Source: Balanoglossus misakiensis
Taxonomy: Eukaryota > Hemichordata
Assembly: GCA_040954595.2 (NCBI GenBank)
Contig: CM082578.2
Coordinates: 10,292,001-10,356,000, forward strand
DNA length: 64,000 nt
Reading direction: 5' to 3'
Position 1 is the stretch's first letter. Every line of letters starts with the position of its first letter. The notes below the pieces were generated by a model that was not told the origin of the DNA, searched no databases, and saw nothing but the letters and a program-made list of their open reading frames with translations. The position numbers were made by a program, and so were the translations under genes. This document shows positions 1 through 12,518 of the stretch, piece after piece.

Positions 1-1898
1 GCGCTCCGAACCCGCGCGGAGTTTATCTCAATCGCTCGAGTCAAACGATTACGGATCGGTGTTTTGTTCGAACATTTAGCAAGTCACAGCATTAAAGTAT
101 ATATGTGCCCGAGCTCAGCTGCTCGGGTCTCGGAGTGATTGGGTGCAAACGCGGCCTGAGCTTCCGCGCTTCCTTTCATTACCAGTGGTGTGTGGGCGAG
201 GGATTGCAACTCGTTAGCAACTCCTCGATCCATTGATATTCGCCTCGGAATTGGATAATGTTCGAAGGAGACGTGAAAAAAAGAAGTCAATAAACAGCTG
301 CACCTCGCTCGGCAGGGGAAAACACGTGAATAGAAAACTCATTGAAATCAAGGATGAATGAGACAAATTAATGATTTGGGACTATTTTTAATAAGGGAAT
401 CTACACACATGCCCCTGAAGAGTATTACAACTGTGAAGGTTGGTCCCTTTCACGCAGATGAGTCCATCTGTGTACGGTGAAAAAGACACAAGTCGAATAA
501 GAAATGAAGTTGGCGATGGCAAATTACACGCAGTGGAGGTAAAAATAAGTAAACGATTTTTCCATTTTAACCAACACCGAATGTTCTTAAAGGGGCATGA
601 TCTTAAAGGGAGATTTTATGTCACAAAAAGCGAAATTTCCCTTTTTTTATTGACCCGATACAAACGACATATCAAGTGCGCAAAAGGCGTGACTTCCGTC
701 GGAAATACTAAGAGACACCTTTGAACATCAAGACTCGTGATATGTGGACGTGATAGAGTTTGTAACAAGAAATGGTTGAATGAATATGTACATTGTATGA
801 TACCATGCATGCTAAACATGCGTTTATGCGGACACAGTGACCAGCTGTCAGATACTAAAATAAGGCAAACGACGCATTAAAGCAAGATAGCGGATTTAGC
901 TGGCTGGTGTCCAGCCCCACCTAACAATAGCACACCAACGCCTGGGCATGTTCTCGGTCAACCGAGAAATCGCATGGAAGTCTGACGCTGTTTTTTTTTA
1001 TCCGTGGCTATATGTTCTTGTATATTATGTATACATGCATGTACTGCATGCATGGTATGCTGTTTCGGACGTGGCATGGCGGAATTAACATCTAAGCTAG
1101 TTTTTTTTTTCTGCCTTGCGTCAGCGACTCAAGCCGCTCCATCTACTCGACTCGACATAACTTGCGCACTGTGTCCAGATAATTTTGTGGTTGTAGTACA
1201 GCGCCCCCACACAAATTTCATGAGAAGATCGTGTTGAAACAAGTACGCATGATAGGCAGATGATGTCGATAAGTCAAGTTTGACATAAAAGTGTATCACT
1301 ATTTTCGTCTACTTGCTTTAATAATATCACATTTGTCAATATGACACGAAGGAGTAAAATGTCACAACACACATCACACGACACGCACGTGGTTACGCAA
1401 ATATTATTTTCTTTTAGGGACATCAAGTACAGGAGCGCACCTTTTGCGTGACTGAAGAGTGAACCTGTTGGTGTGGAAAGAAGACTATATGTAAACTTCT
1501 ACACAATCTGTATGTCCTCCCCTCTCCCTGCGACCCCCTTTTGTTACATTATCGTTATTCTTCACCGCATGAAAGGTGGTGAATGTAGGGAACTTTTCAG
1601 ACCTGCCTATCGCCGCATTCACATTTTAACTGCACAGGGGAATTTATTGCGAACTCAGTCTGTTAAAAAGTAACAGAGATATAGTGATAAATATTGACTC
1701 GATTTACCGAACTTAAGTCAATTCCTTTTCAACGAGAACCGCCTGTGTCAACAGGTGGGAAAACTCATATCGACTCGCTTAGAAACTTAAGATAGTTTGC
1801 TGTCAGAGTGCGATTTGGGGTGATATATCTCATTTCAATACGGTTGCGCGTATTTCTTGTGTAGTTTACGGGAAGGCACCAAGACAGCTTTTCTCAAT
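1..1898. other. Upstream region of gene A, no gene recognised
   Basis: This stretch lies before the first aminopeptidase exon. Short open frames exist on both strands, but none resembles a known protein or has convincing splice signals in a conserved pattern. No clear TATA box is visible just before the gene A start. It presumably contains the gene A promoter and 5' UTR. I see nothing else in it that I can support. Confidence 0.4.
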
Positions 1899-4800
1899 AT
1901 GGCGGCGAACGTGGAGTACGGCGGCAAGCCTTCCAAGAACGGATGTTTCGTCAGCACAACCGCCTGGGTGATACTCATTCTCCTCGCCTGCGCTCTCCTC
2001 ACGGCCGGCGTCTTGCTGGCCTACTATCTGCCGGACAGGACTTGCGAGGTCGCCGCCACCGAGGCCCCGGAGGAGGAGACCAAGATGCCGACGCCGGTGG
2101 ACATACCGGACGAGAAGGAGGAATTCGAGGGGCGGACGCCGGACACCCTGGTGCCCTATCACTACACCGTGTGGCTGCAGCCTTTCCTCGACGAAGACCT
2201 CGACGGCGACAAGTTCCTCGACCTCGAGGGCAAGACCAGCATATACGCCGAATGCGAAAAGGCAACCAACGAAATCAAAGTTCATCACCGGTTCATGACG
2301 ATTCGCAGCTTCTCCGTGCACGAGATAACGGCCACCGGCGAGACGGACGTGCCGGTGGCGAGTAACCACACCGACGCCAAGTACGACTGGTTTGTCATAA
2401 CCACGGCCAACGATCTGGAAGTTGGCAAACGTTATCGAATTTATTTCGAGCACCTTGGGACCGTCAACCAGACCGACAACCGGGGTTTCTACTATGCCAC
2501 TTACATTGAAAACGACGAAGAGAAGTAAGTATTAAATATAAACAAAATACCATGGACAATTTTCTGTATCCGAATAAAACTACTGAACCAAATATACCGA
2601 ATCGCAAAGGTTCATTTGGAACGTTTTTCAGGACCCCAACCCACCCATAATAATTAGCCTTCTTCTTTAAAAAAAACTTGCCACAAGGCCAAAAGCTAAG
2701 TTGTAGGATGCGGTGAGCGCTGCTTTGATAGTACTTTCAGCCGTCAATATTATATATGCTACATGTCTAATAATGGAAAAAAAAACAAATAAGAAAAAAG
2801 AACAATTCTAGTGGTAACATGTGGAGTAGACTCGAAAACTTAACTTAGATACACTGTAAAGTAACCGTCGAAACGTAAGCTACTGTTCCTGTAAGAATAT
2901 TTTGTCATCAAACCACATAAAAATCTACACGTACATTTAGTTCACGTAATTGTGATGTTGTGGCCACCATGCAAACAAGTTCAAACTTGAAGTACTTCCG
3001 TTCAGTTATATATCAGAATATCAAATGTCGTAGATCGGCATTTTCGCTCGAATAGTTTTGGATATGAAAGTATTGGTGTGACAAGTTGATCCTAATTTAC
3101 AATCATGTAAGTTTTGAATAGCCGGCATTCCGAAGTTGCTAATATATCAAGTGTCCTGCAGTTGACCTGAAAAAATGATCTGAAAAAATAGAAGTCACGT
3201 CGACCGTTCAGATACTTGCTCCAGTAGGCCCCTCACACGATTAACTTATCAGCGTCATATCATAACCATGTCTTATCTTATCGATTTTCAAATAGTGAAT
3301 TCCGCATTGAGGTATAGATAGTAGTTCTTAAACCGGCTAGTACGTACGGACAGAGATGAAGACAAAAGGCACCGCAAAGTCGGGTCACGGTGGCGTATGT
3401 TCCCACTTCTTCACTCCGTTTAGCACGGCTGTAACCTACGCACATCGATATTGTGCATTTTTGCTTATCAGTTCAAATCCGGTCTCAATCAATAGAAAAA
3501 TGCTTTGTCATACTCCATCTCAAGATTCCAGTGATTTATTACGATATGTCTTATCATAGACCCTGGTCATTTGGGTGGAGGCAGCTTATCAAATGATAAT
3601 GTGCCTATGCGTCAGAGCTTAAAAATGTTATTTGCAAAATGACATTAAAAGTACAGTCGTCGTCCTCCTCCTCGTGGTTTTGTGTAATTAGCTAGTGATC
3701 CGTCTTTCCAACTTTGGTTGAGTTTAGTCTCTGACAGTGGTTGGCCTTCTTTATATATTCTGTGCTGCACGATGGCAACCTGACTCTTTTCGACTGAGGT
3801 GATCTACAGGAAGATATATTCCTCAAAGGTCTCTGCAAACATGGATTAATTGGTCTATACAGAACTTCTAATTATGAAAAGAAGTGGAAAACATTGTTTT
3901 AGTGTGAAGGCACGAAGGTAGCACTTCTTTTGAGGCAAGGGGTCTTATCAGTCAGGATGGGCCCCGAAGATGCGATAACAGATCAAATGCTTTGTCAAAG
4001 TAAGGCAGACAGTGTTTGCTGATATGGCCATAAATGAGCACATATATTTTGATGGCATGCCACAAAGCTGTCGTTTTAATGTTAATCTCAGATAATAAAG
4101 GTTGTCATAATTTATCTCACGGGTTCAGGCGATAACAGGTTGTTTTAGCTGCATATTTGTTAAGGTCACATAAAATGAATACATGCATCGTTTTCATTTT
4201 GTGCTCATCCTCATTCAAGTTCAGAACATTTCACCAAATGGCATCTTGTGACGTCTCAAGACAGTGACGAGCGTTAAAGCGTTAAAACACTCCCTGGCGG
4301 TTTTATCAAAAGTTTCGTTTGTCTTTTCGGTCAAAAAGTGAATATCTTTTTCATTGTTGTGCAATCACTTTGACGTTCTTAATCTGGACGTCGTTTTTTT
4401 CGTGACTTTATGAGACCAAGAACCCCCACCACAAATAAGGGACTAACAACAGTGTCTGTCATTGGAAATTACTTTTTGCAAACATCGGTTGTTGAAAAAA
4501 AGGCCGGGCAACAAAAGGTGAACTTTGTCAAGACACGTTGATAACACATTCAAATTATAACAGTGATAATCTGACTATAAAGTGATATCAGGTGAATCCG
4601 TGCGCTTCAGGCGAACTGGTACAATTGGCGCTGATTGTTATGTCATGCGAGAAGTAAGGCAAAGGTCAGGAATAAAATCTCCCGAATCTCGGCAAACAGA
4701 GAAGCGGTTCTTGGTGATAAGAATGGGCCAAGTGGTCGTTAATAGTGGATTAAAGTGTTGACTTTTGTCTGGTGGTGATTTATCTAATGGACTGACGATC

Positions 4801-6778
4801 ATTTGATCGCTTCGTGACTCTGGGCTGCGTCCACTGATGCGCATGCCAGAATTGTCTTGTCATCGAGTGACTTATTTAAATGCGGTACACATTGTCATCG
4901 CCCTTGGACAAAACGATACGAAGAATATCCGACAGATTCCATAAATGATAAAAATAGATGTGATGGTATTAATTTGTCTGCCATCTGTTAATCGGTCCGT
5001 TAAATGCACAGAGGGTTTGCAGACGACAAGCTTGTTGATCAGAATATTTGATTAATAACTGGCCCTATAAACAGCCCTGAGATCGCCCAGTGTTTCATAC
5101 CCTATAACATAAGGTTATTTCCCAGGGCAGGTTACAGGCACTTGTTAGACCCTGTTACACGGCAGGCATGACCTGAAACCTGCATGTGACCATATGGTCG
5201 GCGCAACAGAATACGGTAAAAGTGAAAGGCCTGAAATGAGCACTGAAGATCAGCATCAGCAATATGTAGAATGGACAAGGTCTAAAACCTATTTGGTTGT
5301 TCATTTTTTACTTTGCTATTTTTTCCAAAGGGGATTTGTTGCTACACAGTTCGAATCGGACAGAGCGAGGAGAGCCTTCCCTTGTTTCGACGAGCCCGCC
5401 CTCAAGTCGACTTTCGACACGTCGCTGGTGTTCCGACCCCACCGCGTCGCCCTGGCCAACATGGAGATCATCGAGAATTCCACCTACCATGATCCGTTCA
5501 CCCACGACTTCTGGAATGTATCCACGTACAACACCACTGTCTATATGTCCACATACCTCAACGCTTACACCATTGGCGACTGGGCATGTATCGAGGGCAC
5601 CACCGAAAACGATATACAGGTTGGTGCATGTACTAGTATCTCGTTGTCACAGGCTCAGCTGTTAGTTAAAGCTAACGTCGCCCATACGCGTTTTCAACTG
5701 TTCTATACGCTGTGTACGCAATTCCCTTTAATGCGCCTTGTTCATTTAAAACAACTATATTTAGCCTGTTCGTTGATACACCATACGTGCGACGCCAAAC
5801 TATAATTAGATGGCAAATTATCAAAAGCTATCAAATATATACAAAAATTATTATGCGGGTGCCTGATGTGTTGTCGTTGGAAACTCGTGCTTGGAAGGCT
5901 AAACTCCGATCATCTATTTGACGTAGTTAGTCATCATGGGTTTATTTTTTTGCTATTTACCAACTAGTTTCGTATTTGGAGCCAGCCCTCGCTGTTGTTC
6001 TCGGCGGAGTATGCCTTGAGAATCGGCATGGACCAACTCACCGGGTTCGAGGAACTCTGGAATATAAGCTATCCGCTTAAAAAGATGGGTAAGCACAACA
6101 CTCTCCAATCGAAGGACATATTCATTGCTGGTTAAAGAGTTTTGAAGGCCACAGCTTACATGACTGCATTGGGGAGATATCATTGGGGGGGGGGGGGGGT
6201 ACACCCGAAAGTATGACCGCCAGTGTAAGGCTTCATATAATTACCACGTGCATAGATCCATACACTTATTATCATAATACGGCGTCGAACTATGGCAATA
6301 TGGCACAAAGGTTATTGCTATTACCATACATCTGACGTCACCAGCCGGAACTAATTTAAACCTGCAACTAACTTCGGTCGGCAAATCATAGTATAAGTTG
6401 TCGGTTTTGCTGCGATGTGACATATTGGCAAATAAAATAAAAACATTTCGCATGTGTTTTTCCAATTTCTGTAGATCAAGTGGCACTGCCGGTATTTGGA
6501 CCCGGCGCCATGGAGAACTGGGGACTGATCTTGTACAGGGAAGTGTATCTGCTCTACGACCCGCAAACCCACACGCCATCAAGAAAGAAAGGCGTCGCGC
6601 AGATATCAGCGCACGAAATTATACATCAGGTGTGTGTGCCGAAACCAGTGCCATTTTATTAAACCGTAATATAAAACTTTTCTGAGGTGTAAAGGAATGA
6701 AATTACTAAGGCGCCCAAGTAGTCCAACTCTCTGAATCAAAGTACGACACAAAAATTATCGCGTCCCTGGGTGGGCTC

Positions 6779-6829
<51 letters not shown>

Positions 6830-7065
6830 AGAGACATCTACGTATGGGTTTATTTTAATGTGGGCGAATTTTTAATGCGGTAACTAAGAGTCTCTCGATT
6901 CACTGACTTTTGTTGCGATATTTCACTATCCATTCTCACTTTTGTCTCTGCAGTGGTTTGGCAATTTGGTGACATGTGATTGGTGGGGCGAATTGTGGTT
7001 AAATGAAGGTTTTGCGACTTATTTCGAGTTCTATGGTCTGGATATGACTGAGCCAGGCTTTGATA
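1899..7065 (+). CDS. Gene A, 5' part: aminopeptidase N-like M1 zinc metallopeptidase, exons 1-5, cut by assembly gap
   Basis: Predicted type II membrane aminopeptidase that removes N-terminal residues from peptides outside the cell. Exons: 1899-2524, 5331-5619, 5968-6088, 6475-6629, 6954-7065 (cut by the gap about 2 nt before its expected end). All visible splice sites are GT-AG and phases match genes B-D. Start chosen at 1899 (context caatATGG), because the upstream Met at 1857 adds residues with no counterpart in the paralogs. A transmembrane segment spans about residues 20-44. The FPCFDEPA block is in exon 2, GAMENWG at about 356-360, and the zinc site at about 392-415: HEIIH, then 18 residues, then E in WLNEGF. 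All metal-binding and catalytic residues expected up to here are present. The downstream catalytic-domain exons are missing from the assembly, so whether the gene is intact is unknown. The family call is secure; orthology to vertebrate ANPEP itself is not established. Confidence 0.9.
2525..5330 (+). other. Intron 1 of gene A
   Basis: 2.8-kb intron with a GTAAGT donor at 2525 and an acceptor ending at 5330. The following exon joins in phase 2 and reads into the conserved block that leads to FPCFDEPA. The intron is AT-rich, and I recognise no gene, tRNA or mobile element in it. The small open frames inside (for example 3356-3559) look like chance. Confidence 0.6.
6185..6201 (+). repeat. 17-nt poly-G run in gene A intron 3
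   Basis: An uninterrupted run of 17 G in the intron between exons 3 and 4. Similar homopolymers occur at 48258-48270 (13 G, gene C intron 14) and 62445-62458 (14 C, gene D intron 15). Exact lengths are unreliable in most assemblies. Confidence 0.8.
6751..6755 (-). terminator. RNA polymerase III terminator of the tRNA-Asn gene
   Basis: On the minus strand a run of five T follows the tRNA 3' end by 6 nt. That is the normal position and form of a Pol III stop signal. Confidence 0.6.
6762..6835 (-). tRNA. tRNA-Asn (anticodon GTT), inside gene A intron 4, antisense
   Basis: Read on the minus strand, the 74 nt fold into a complete cloverleaf. The acceptor stem GTCTCTG pairs with CAGGGAC (one G-T wobble), followed by discriminator G. 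The anticodon stem TTCGG/CCGAA encloses loop CTGTTAA, with anticodon GTT at 6799-6801. The T arm is GGTGG-TTCGAGC-CCACC. Internal Pol III promoters are present: an A box beginning TGGCGCAATCGG and a B box GGTTCGAGCCC. There is no intron and no encoded CCA, as expected for a eukaryotic gene. A T5 terminator follows. It matches the animal tRNA-Asn consensus as I know it, and no poly-A tail or repeat body is attached, so it looks like a functional gene and not a SINE head. Confidence 0.95.
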
Positions 7066-7165
7066 NNNNNNNNNNNNNNNNNNNNNNNNNNNNNNNNNNN
7101 NNNNNNNNNNNNNNNNNNNNNNNNNNNNNNNNNNNNNNNNNNNNNNNNNNNNNNNNNNNNNNNNN
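7066..7165. other. Assembly gap of exactly 100 N
   Basis: The round length suggests a placeholder for a gap of unknown size. It interrupts gene A exon 5 and borders the GT-rich array directly, so the two flanks are joined only by scaffolding. Exons 6-12 of gene A, or more, may be hidden here. Confidence 0.97.
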
Positions 7166-7166
7166 T

Positions 7167-7211
<45 letters not shown>

Positions 7212-7299
7212 TGTGTGTGTGTGTGTGTGTGTGGGTGTGTGTGTGTGGGTGGGTGTGTGTGTGTGTGTGTGTGGGTGTGTGTGTGTGTGTGGGTGTGTG

Positions 7300-7330
<31 letters not shown>

Positions 7331-7455
7331 TGTGGGTGTGGGTGTGTGTGTGTGGGTGTGTGTGTGTGTGTGTGTGGGTGTGTGTGTGTGTGTGGGTGTG
7401 TGTGGGTGTGGGGGTGTGGGTGTGTGTGTGTGGATGTGTGTGGGTGTGTGTGTGT

Positions 7456-7492
<37 letters not shown>

Positions 7493-9063
7493 TGTGGGTG
7501 TGTGTGTGTGTGGGTGTGTGGGTGTGGGTGTGTGTGTGTGGGTGTGGGTGTGTGTGTGTGGGTGTGGGTGTGTGTGGGTGTGTGTGTGTGGGTGTGTGTG
7601 TGTGTGGGTGTGTGGGTGTGTGTGTGGGTGTGTGTGTGGGTGTGGGTGTGGGTGTGGGTGTGTGTGGGGGTGTGTGTGTGTGTGGGTGGGTGTGTGTGTG
7701 TGGGTGTGTGTGTGGGTGTGTGGGTGTGGGTGTGTGTGTGTGTGGGTGTGTGTGTGGGTGTGTGTGTGGGTGTGTGTGGGTGTGTGTGTGTGGGTGTGGG
7801 TGTGGGTGTGTGTGGGTGTGTGTGTGTGGGTGTGTGTGTGGGTGTGGGTGTGTGGGTGTGTGGGTGTGTGTGGGTGTGTGGGTGTGTGTGTGTGTGTGTG
7901 TGTGGGTGTGTGTGTGTGTGTGTGGGTGTGTGTGGGTGTGTGTGTGTGGGTGTGTGTGTGTGTGTGTGTGGGTGTGTGTGTGTGTGTGTGTGGGTGTGTG
8001 TGTGTGTGGGTGTGTGTGTGGGTGTGTGTGTGTGTATGTGTGTGTGTGTGGGTGTGTGGGTGTGTGTGTGTGTGTGTGTGGGTGTGTGTGTGTGTGTGTG
8101 GGTGTGTGTGTGTGTGGGTGTGTGGGTGTGTGTGTGTGTGTGGGTGTGGGTGTGGGTGTGGGTGTGTGTGTGGGTGTGTGGGTGTGGGTGTGTGTGTGGG
8201 TGTGTGTGTGTGGGGGTGTGTGTGTGTGGGTGTGTGGGTGTGTGTGTGTGTGTGGGTGGGTGTGTGGGTGTGTGTGTGTGTGGGTGTGGGGGTGTGGGTG
8301 TGTGTGTGTGTGTGTGTGGGTGTGTGTGTGTGTGGGTGTGTGGGTGTGTGTGTGTGGGTGTGGGTGGGTGTGTGGGTGTGTGTGTGGGTGTGTGTGTGGG
8401 TGTGGGTGTGTGTGTGTGTGGGTGTGTGTGTGGGTGTGGGTGTGGGTGTGGGTGTGGGGTGTGTGTGTGTGGGTGTGTGGGTGTGTGTGTGTGTGGGTGT
8501 GTGTGGGTGGGTGTGTGGGTGTGTGTGTGGGTGTGTGTGTGGGTGTGTGTGTGGGTGTGTGTGTGGGTGTGTGTGTGGGGGGTGTGTGGGTGTGTGTGTG
8601 GGTGTGTGTGGGTGTGTGGGTGTGGGTGTGTGGGTGTGTGTGGGTGTGTGTGTGGGTGTGTGGGTGTGTGTGTGGGTGTGTGTGTGGGTGTGTGTGTGGG
8701 TGTGTGTGTGTGTGGGTGTGTGGGTGGGTGTGTGTGGGTGTGTGTGTGTGTGGGTGGGTGTGTGTGTGTGGGTGTGTGGGTGTGTGTGTGTGTGGGTGTG
8801 TGTGTGTGTGTGTGTGTGGGTGTGTGTGTGTGTGTGTCTGTGGGTGTGTGTGTGGGTGTGTGTGTGTGTGTGGGTGTGTGTGTGGGTGTGTGTGTGGGTG
8901 TGTGTGTGGGTGTGTGTGTGTGTGGTGTGTGTGTGTGTGTGGGTGTGTGTGTGGGTGTGTGTGTGTGTGTGTGAGTGTGTGTGTGTGTGTGGGGGGGGGA
9001 TGTGGGTGTGTGTGGGTGTGGGTGTGTGGGTGTGTGTGTGTGGGTGTGTGGGTGTGTGTGTGT

Positions 9064-9106
<43 letters not shown>

Positions 9107-9127
9107 TGTGTGGGTGTGTGGGTGTGG

Positions 9128-9158
<31 letters not shown>

Positions 9159-9496
9159 TGGGTGTGTGGGTGTGGGTGTGTGTGTGTGTGTGGGTGTGGG
9201 TGTGTGGGTGTGTGTGTGGGTGTGTGGGTGTGTGTGTGTGTGTGTGGGTGGGTGTGTGGGTGTGTGTGTGTGTGTGGGTGTGGGTGTGTGTGTGTATGTG
9301 GTGTGTGTGTGTGTGTGTGTGTGGGTGTGTGTGTGGGTGTGTGTGTGTGGGTGTGTGTGTGTGTGTGGGTGTATGTGGGTGTGGGTGGGTGTGTGTGTGG
9401 GTGTGTGTGTGTGTGTGGGTGTGTGTGTGTGTGTGGGTGTGTGGGTGTGTGTGTGTGTGTGTGTGTGTGGGTGTGTGGGTGTGGGTGTGTGTGTGT

Positions 9497-9531
<35 letters not shown>

Positions 9532-10017
9532 TGTGTGTGTGTGGGTGTGTGTGGGTGTGGGGGTGTGGGTGTGTGTGTGTGATGTGTGTGGGTGTGTGTG
9601 TGTGTGTGTGTGTGTGGGTGTGTGGGTGTGTGTGTGTGTGGGTGTGTGGGTGTGGGTGTGTGTGTGTGGGTGTGGGTGTGTGTGTGTGTGGGTGTGGGTG
9701 TGTGTGGGTGTGTGTGTGTGGGTGTGTGTGTGTGTGGGTGTGTGGGTGTGTGTGTGGGTGTGTGTGTGGGTGTGGGTGTGGGTGTGGGTGTGTGTGGGGG
9801 TGTGTGTGTGTGTGTGGGTGGGTGTGTGTGTGTGGGTGTGTGTGTGGGTGTGTGGGTGTGGGTGTGTGTGTGTGTGGGTGTGTGTGTGGGTGTGTGTGTG
9901 GGTGTGTGTGGGTGTGTGTGTGTGGGTGTGGGTGTGGGTGTGTGTATGTGTGTGTGTGTGGGTGTGTGGGTGTGTGTGGGTGTGGGTGTGTGGGTGTGTG
10001 GGTGTGTGTGGGTGTGT

Positions 10018-10056
<39 letters not shown>

Positions 10057-11169
10057 TGTGTGGGTGTGTGTGTGTGGGTGTGTGTGTGTGTGTGTGGGTG
10101 TGTGTGTGTGTGTGTGTGTGGGTGTGTGTGTGTGTGTGTGGGTGTGTGTGTGGGTGTGTGTGTGTGTATGTGTGTGTGTGTGGGTGTGTGGGTGTGTGTG
10201 TGTGTGTGTGGGTGTGTGTGTGTGGGTGTGTGTGTGTGTGGGTGTGTGGGTGTGTGTGTGTGTGTGGGTGTGTGTGTGGGTGTGTGTGTGGGTGTGGGTG
10301 TGTGTGTGGGTGTGTGGGTGTGGGTGTGTGTGTGGGTGTGTGTGTGTGTGGGGTGTGTGTGTGTGGGTGTGTGGGTGTGTGTGTGTGTGTGGGTGGGTGT
10401 GTGGGTGTGTGTGTGTGTGGGTGTGGGGGTGTGGGTGTGTGTGTGTGTGGGTGTGTGTGTGTGTGGGTGTGTGGGTGTGTGTGTGTGTGGGTGTGGGTGG
10501 GTGTGTGGGTGTGTGTGTGGGTGTGTGTGTGTGTGTGGGTGTGGGTGTGTGTGTGTGTGGGTGTGTGTGTGGGTGTGTGTGTGGGTGTGGGTGTGGGGGG
10601 TGTGTGTGTGGGTGTGTGGGTGTGTGTGTGTGTGGGTGTGTGTGTGTGGGTGTGTGGGTGTGTGTGTGGGTGTGTGTGTGGGTGTGTGTGTGGGTGTGTG
10701 TGTGGGGGGTGTGTGGGTGTGTGTGTGGGTGTGTGTGGGTGTGTGGGTGTGGGTGTGTGGGTGTGTGGGTGTGTGTGGGTATGTGTGTGGGTGTGTGGGT
10801 GTGTGTGTGGGTGTGTGTGTGGGTGTGTGTGTGTGTGTGTGGGTGTGTGGGTGGGTGTGTGTGGGTGTGTGTGTGTGTGGGTGGGTGTGTGTGTGTGGGT
10901 GTGTGGGTGTGTGTGTGTGGGTGTGTGTGTGTGTGTGTGTGGGTGTGTGTGTGTGTGTGTCTGTGGGTGTGTGTGTGGTGTGTGTGTGTGTGGGTGTGTG
11001 TGTGGGTGTGTGTGTGTGGGTGTGTGTGTGGGTGTGTGTGTGTGTGTGGGTGTGTGTGTGTGGTGTGTGTGTGTGGTGTGTGTGTGTGTGTGTGAGTGTG
11101 TGTGTGTGTGTGTGGGGGGGGGTGTGGGTGTGTGTGGGTGTGGGTGTGGGTGTGTGGGTGTGTGTGTGT

Positions 11170-11222
<53 letters not shown>

Positions 11223-11241
11223 TGTGTGGGTGTGTGGGTGT

Positions 11242-11286
<45 letters not shown>

Positions 11287-11355
11287 TGGGTGTGTGGGTG
11301 TGGGTGTGTGTGTGTGTGTGGGTGTGGGTGTGTGTGTGTGTGGGTGTGTGTGTGG

Positions 11356-11389
<34 letters not shown>

Positions 11390-11890
11390 GTGGGTGTGTG
11401 TGTGTGTGTGTGTGTGGGTGTGTGTGTGTATGTGGGTGTGTGTGTGGGTGTGTGTGTGGGTGTGTGTGTGGGTGTGTGGGTGTGTGTGTGTGTGGGTGTG
11501 GGTGGGTGTGTGGGTGTGTGTGTGTGTGTGTGTGTGGGTGTGGGTGTGTGTGTGTGTGGGTGTGTGTGTGGGTGTGTGTGCGTGTGTGTGTGTGGGGTGT
11601 GTGTGTGGGTGTGTGGGTGTGTGGGTGTGTGTGTGTGTGTGTGTGTGTGGGTGTGTGTGTGTGGGTGTGTGGGTGTGGGTGTGTGTGGGTGTGTGTGTGT
11701 GGGTGTGTGTGTGGGTGTGTGGGTGTGTGTGTGGGTGTGTGTGTGGGTGTGTGTGTGTGTGGGGGTGTGTGTGGGTGTGTGTGTGGGTGTGTGTGGGTGT
11801 GTGTGGGTGTGTGGGTGTGGGTGTGTGTGGGTGTGTGTGTGGGTGTGTGGTTGTGTGTGTGTGTGTGGGTGTGTGTGTGGGTGTGTGTGT

Positions 11891-11925
<35 letters not shown>

Positions 11926-12118
11926 TGTGGGTGTGTGTGTGTGGGTGTGTGTGTGTGTGTGTGTGGGTGTGTGTGTGTGTGTGGGTGTGTGTGTGTGGGT
12001 GTGGGTGTGTGGGTGGGTGTGTGTGTGTGTGGGTGTGGGTGTGTGTGGGTGTGTGGGTGTGGGTGTGTGTGTGGGTGTGGGTGTGTGTGTGTGTGTGTGT
12101 GGGTGTGGGTGTGTGTGT

Positions 12119-12159
<41 letters not shown>

Positions 12160-12251
12160 TGTGGGTGTGTGTGTGTGGGGTGTGTGTGTGTGGGTGTGTG
12201 GGTGTGTGTGTGTGTGGGTGGGTGTGTGGGTGTGGGTGTGTGTGTGTGTGT

Positions 12252-12300
<49 letters not shown>

Positions 12301-12301
12301 T

Positions 12302-12362
<61 letters not shown>
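7166..12362 (+). repeat. 5.2-kb GT-rich array with regular GGG interruptions and a ~2.12-kb higher-order period
   Basis: Almost pure alternating TG on the plus strand, broken every 4-20 nt by GGG (as in TGTGTGGGTG). Rare markers show large-scale duplication. TGTGAGTG followed by a run of at least eight G occurs near 8972 and again near 11092. A TCTGTGGG variant occurs near 8837 and 10960, and a GTATGTG variant near 8035 and 10168. All three pairs are about 2.12-2.13 kb apart. The left copy is cut by the gap and the third is partial. Long open frames here (Cys-Val-Gly-Trp on one strand, His-Thr-Pro on the other) result from base composition only. Confidence 0.95.
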
Positions 12363-12364
<2 letters not shown>

Positions 12365-12390
12365 TGAATGGATGTATGGAAGAATGGATA

Positions 12391-12511
12391 CAAAATTTTG
12401 AACTTTCGCAAACTCGAAAAAATTGCCATTTCTGGATGATTTTCAGGAGCTATAACCCATGATTTTTTTTAAAAATTGTAGAAATTTTGAACTTTCACAT
12501 AGTTAAAATTC
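12391..12511 (-). repeat. Inverted, diverged copies of the 88-bp minisatellite at its left edge
   Basis: Read as the reverse complement, 12391-12470 matches one full monomer with scattered differences, and 12471-12511 matches part of another. From about 12519 the array continues in the opposite (direct) orientation. The left edge is therefore a head-to-head junction next to the GT array. Confidence 0.8.
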
Positions 12512-12518
12512 TTTTATA

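Noticed and set aside
1866-2453. 195-codon antisense open frame opposite gene A exon 1, and forward frames at 1943-2365
   Set aside because: These are shadow frames in a GC-rich coding exon. The + strand frame from 1899 encodes the conserved aminopeptidase N-terminus.
6762-6835. Head of a tRNA-derived SINE
   Set aside because: The cloverleaf is complete to the discriminator base, followed by a Pol III terminator. No SINE body or A-rich tail is attached.
7166-12362. Telomeric or subtelomeric repeat
   Set aside because: The sequence is GT with GGG interruptions, without TTAGGG units, and genes continue on both sides.
6850-12429. Very long open frames (over 1800 codons) on both strands with Cys-Val-Gly-Trp or His-Thr-Pro repeats
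   Set aside because: They come from the GT/GGG repeat, which contains almost no stop codons in any frame, and they even read through the N gap. Amino-acid composition follows the repeat exactly.
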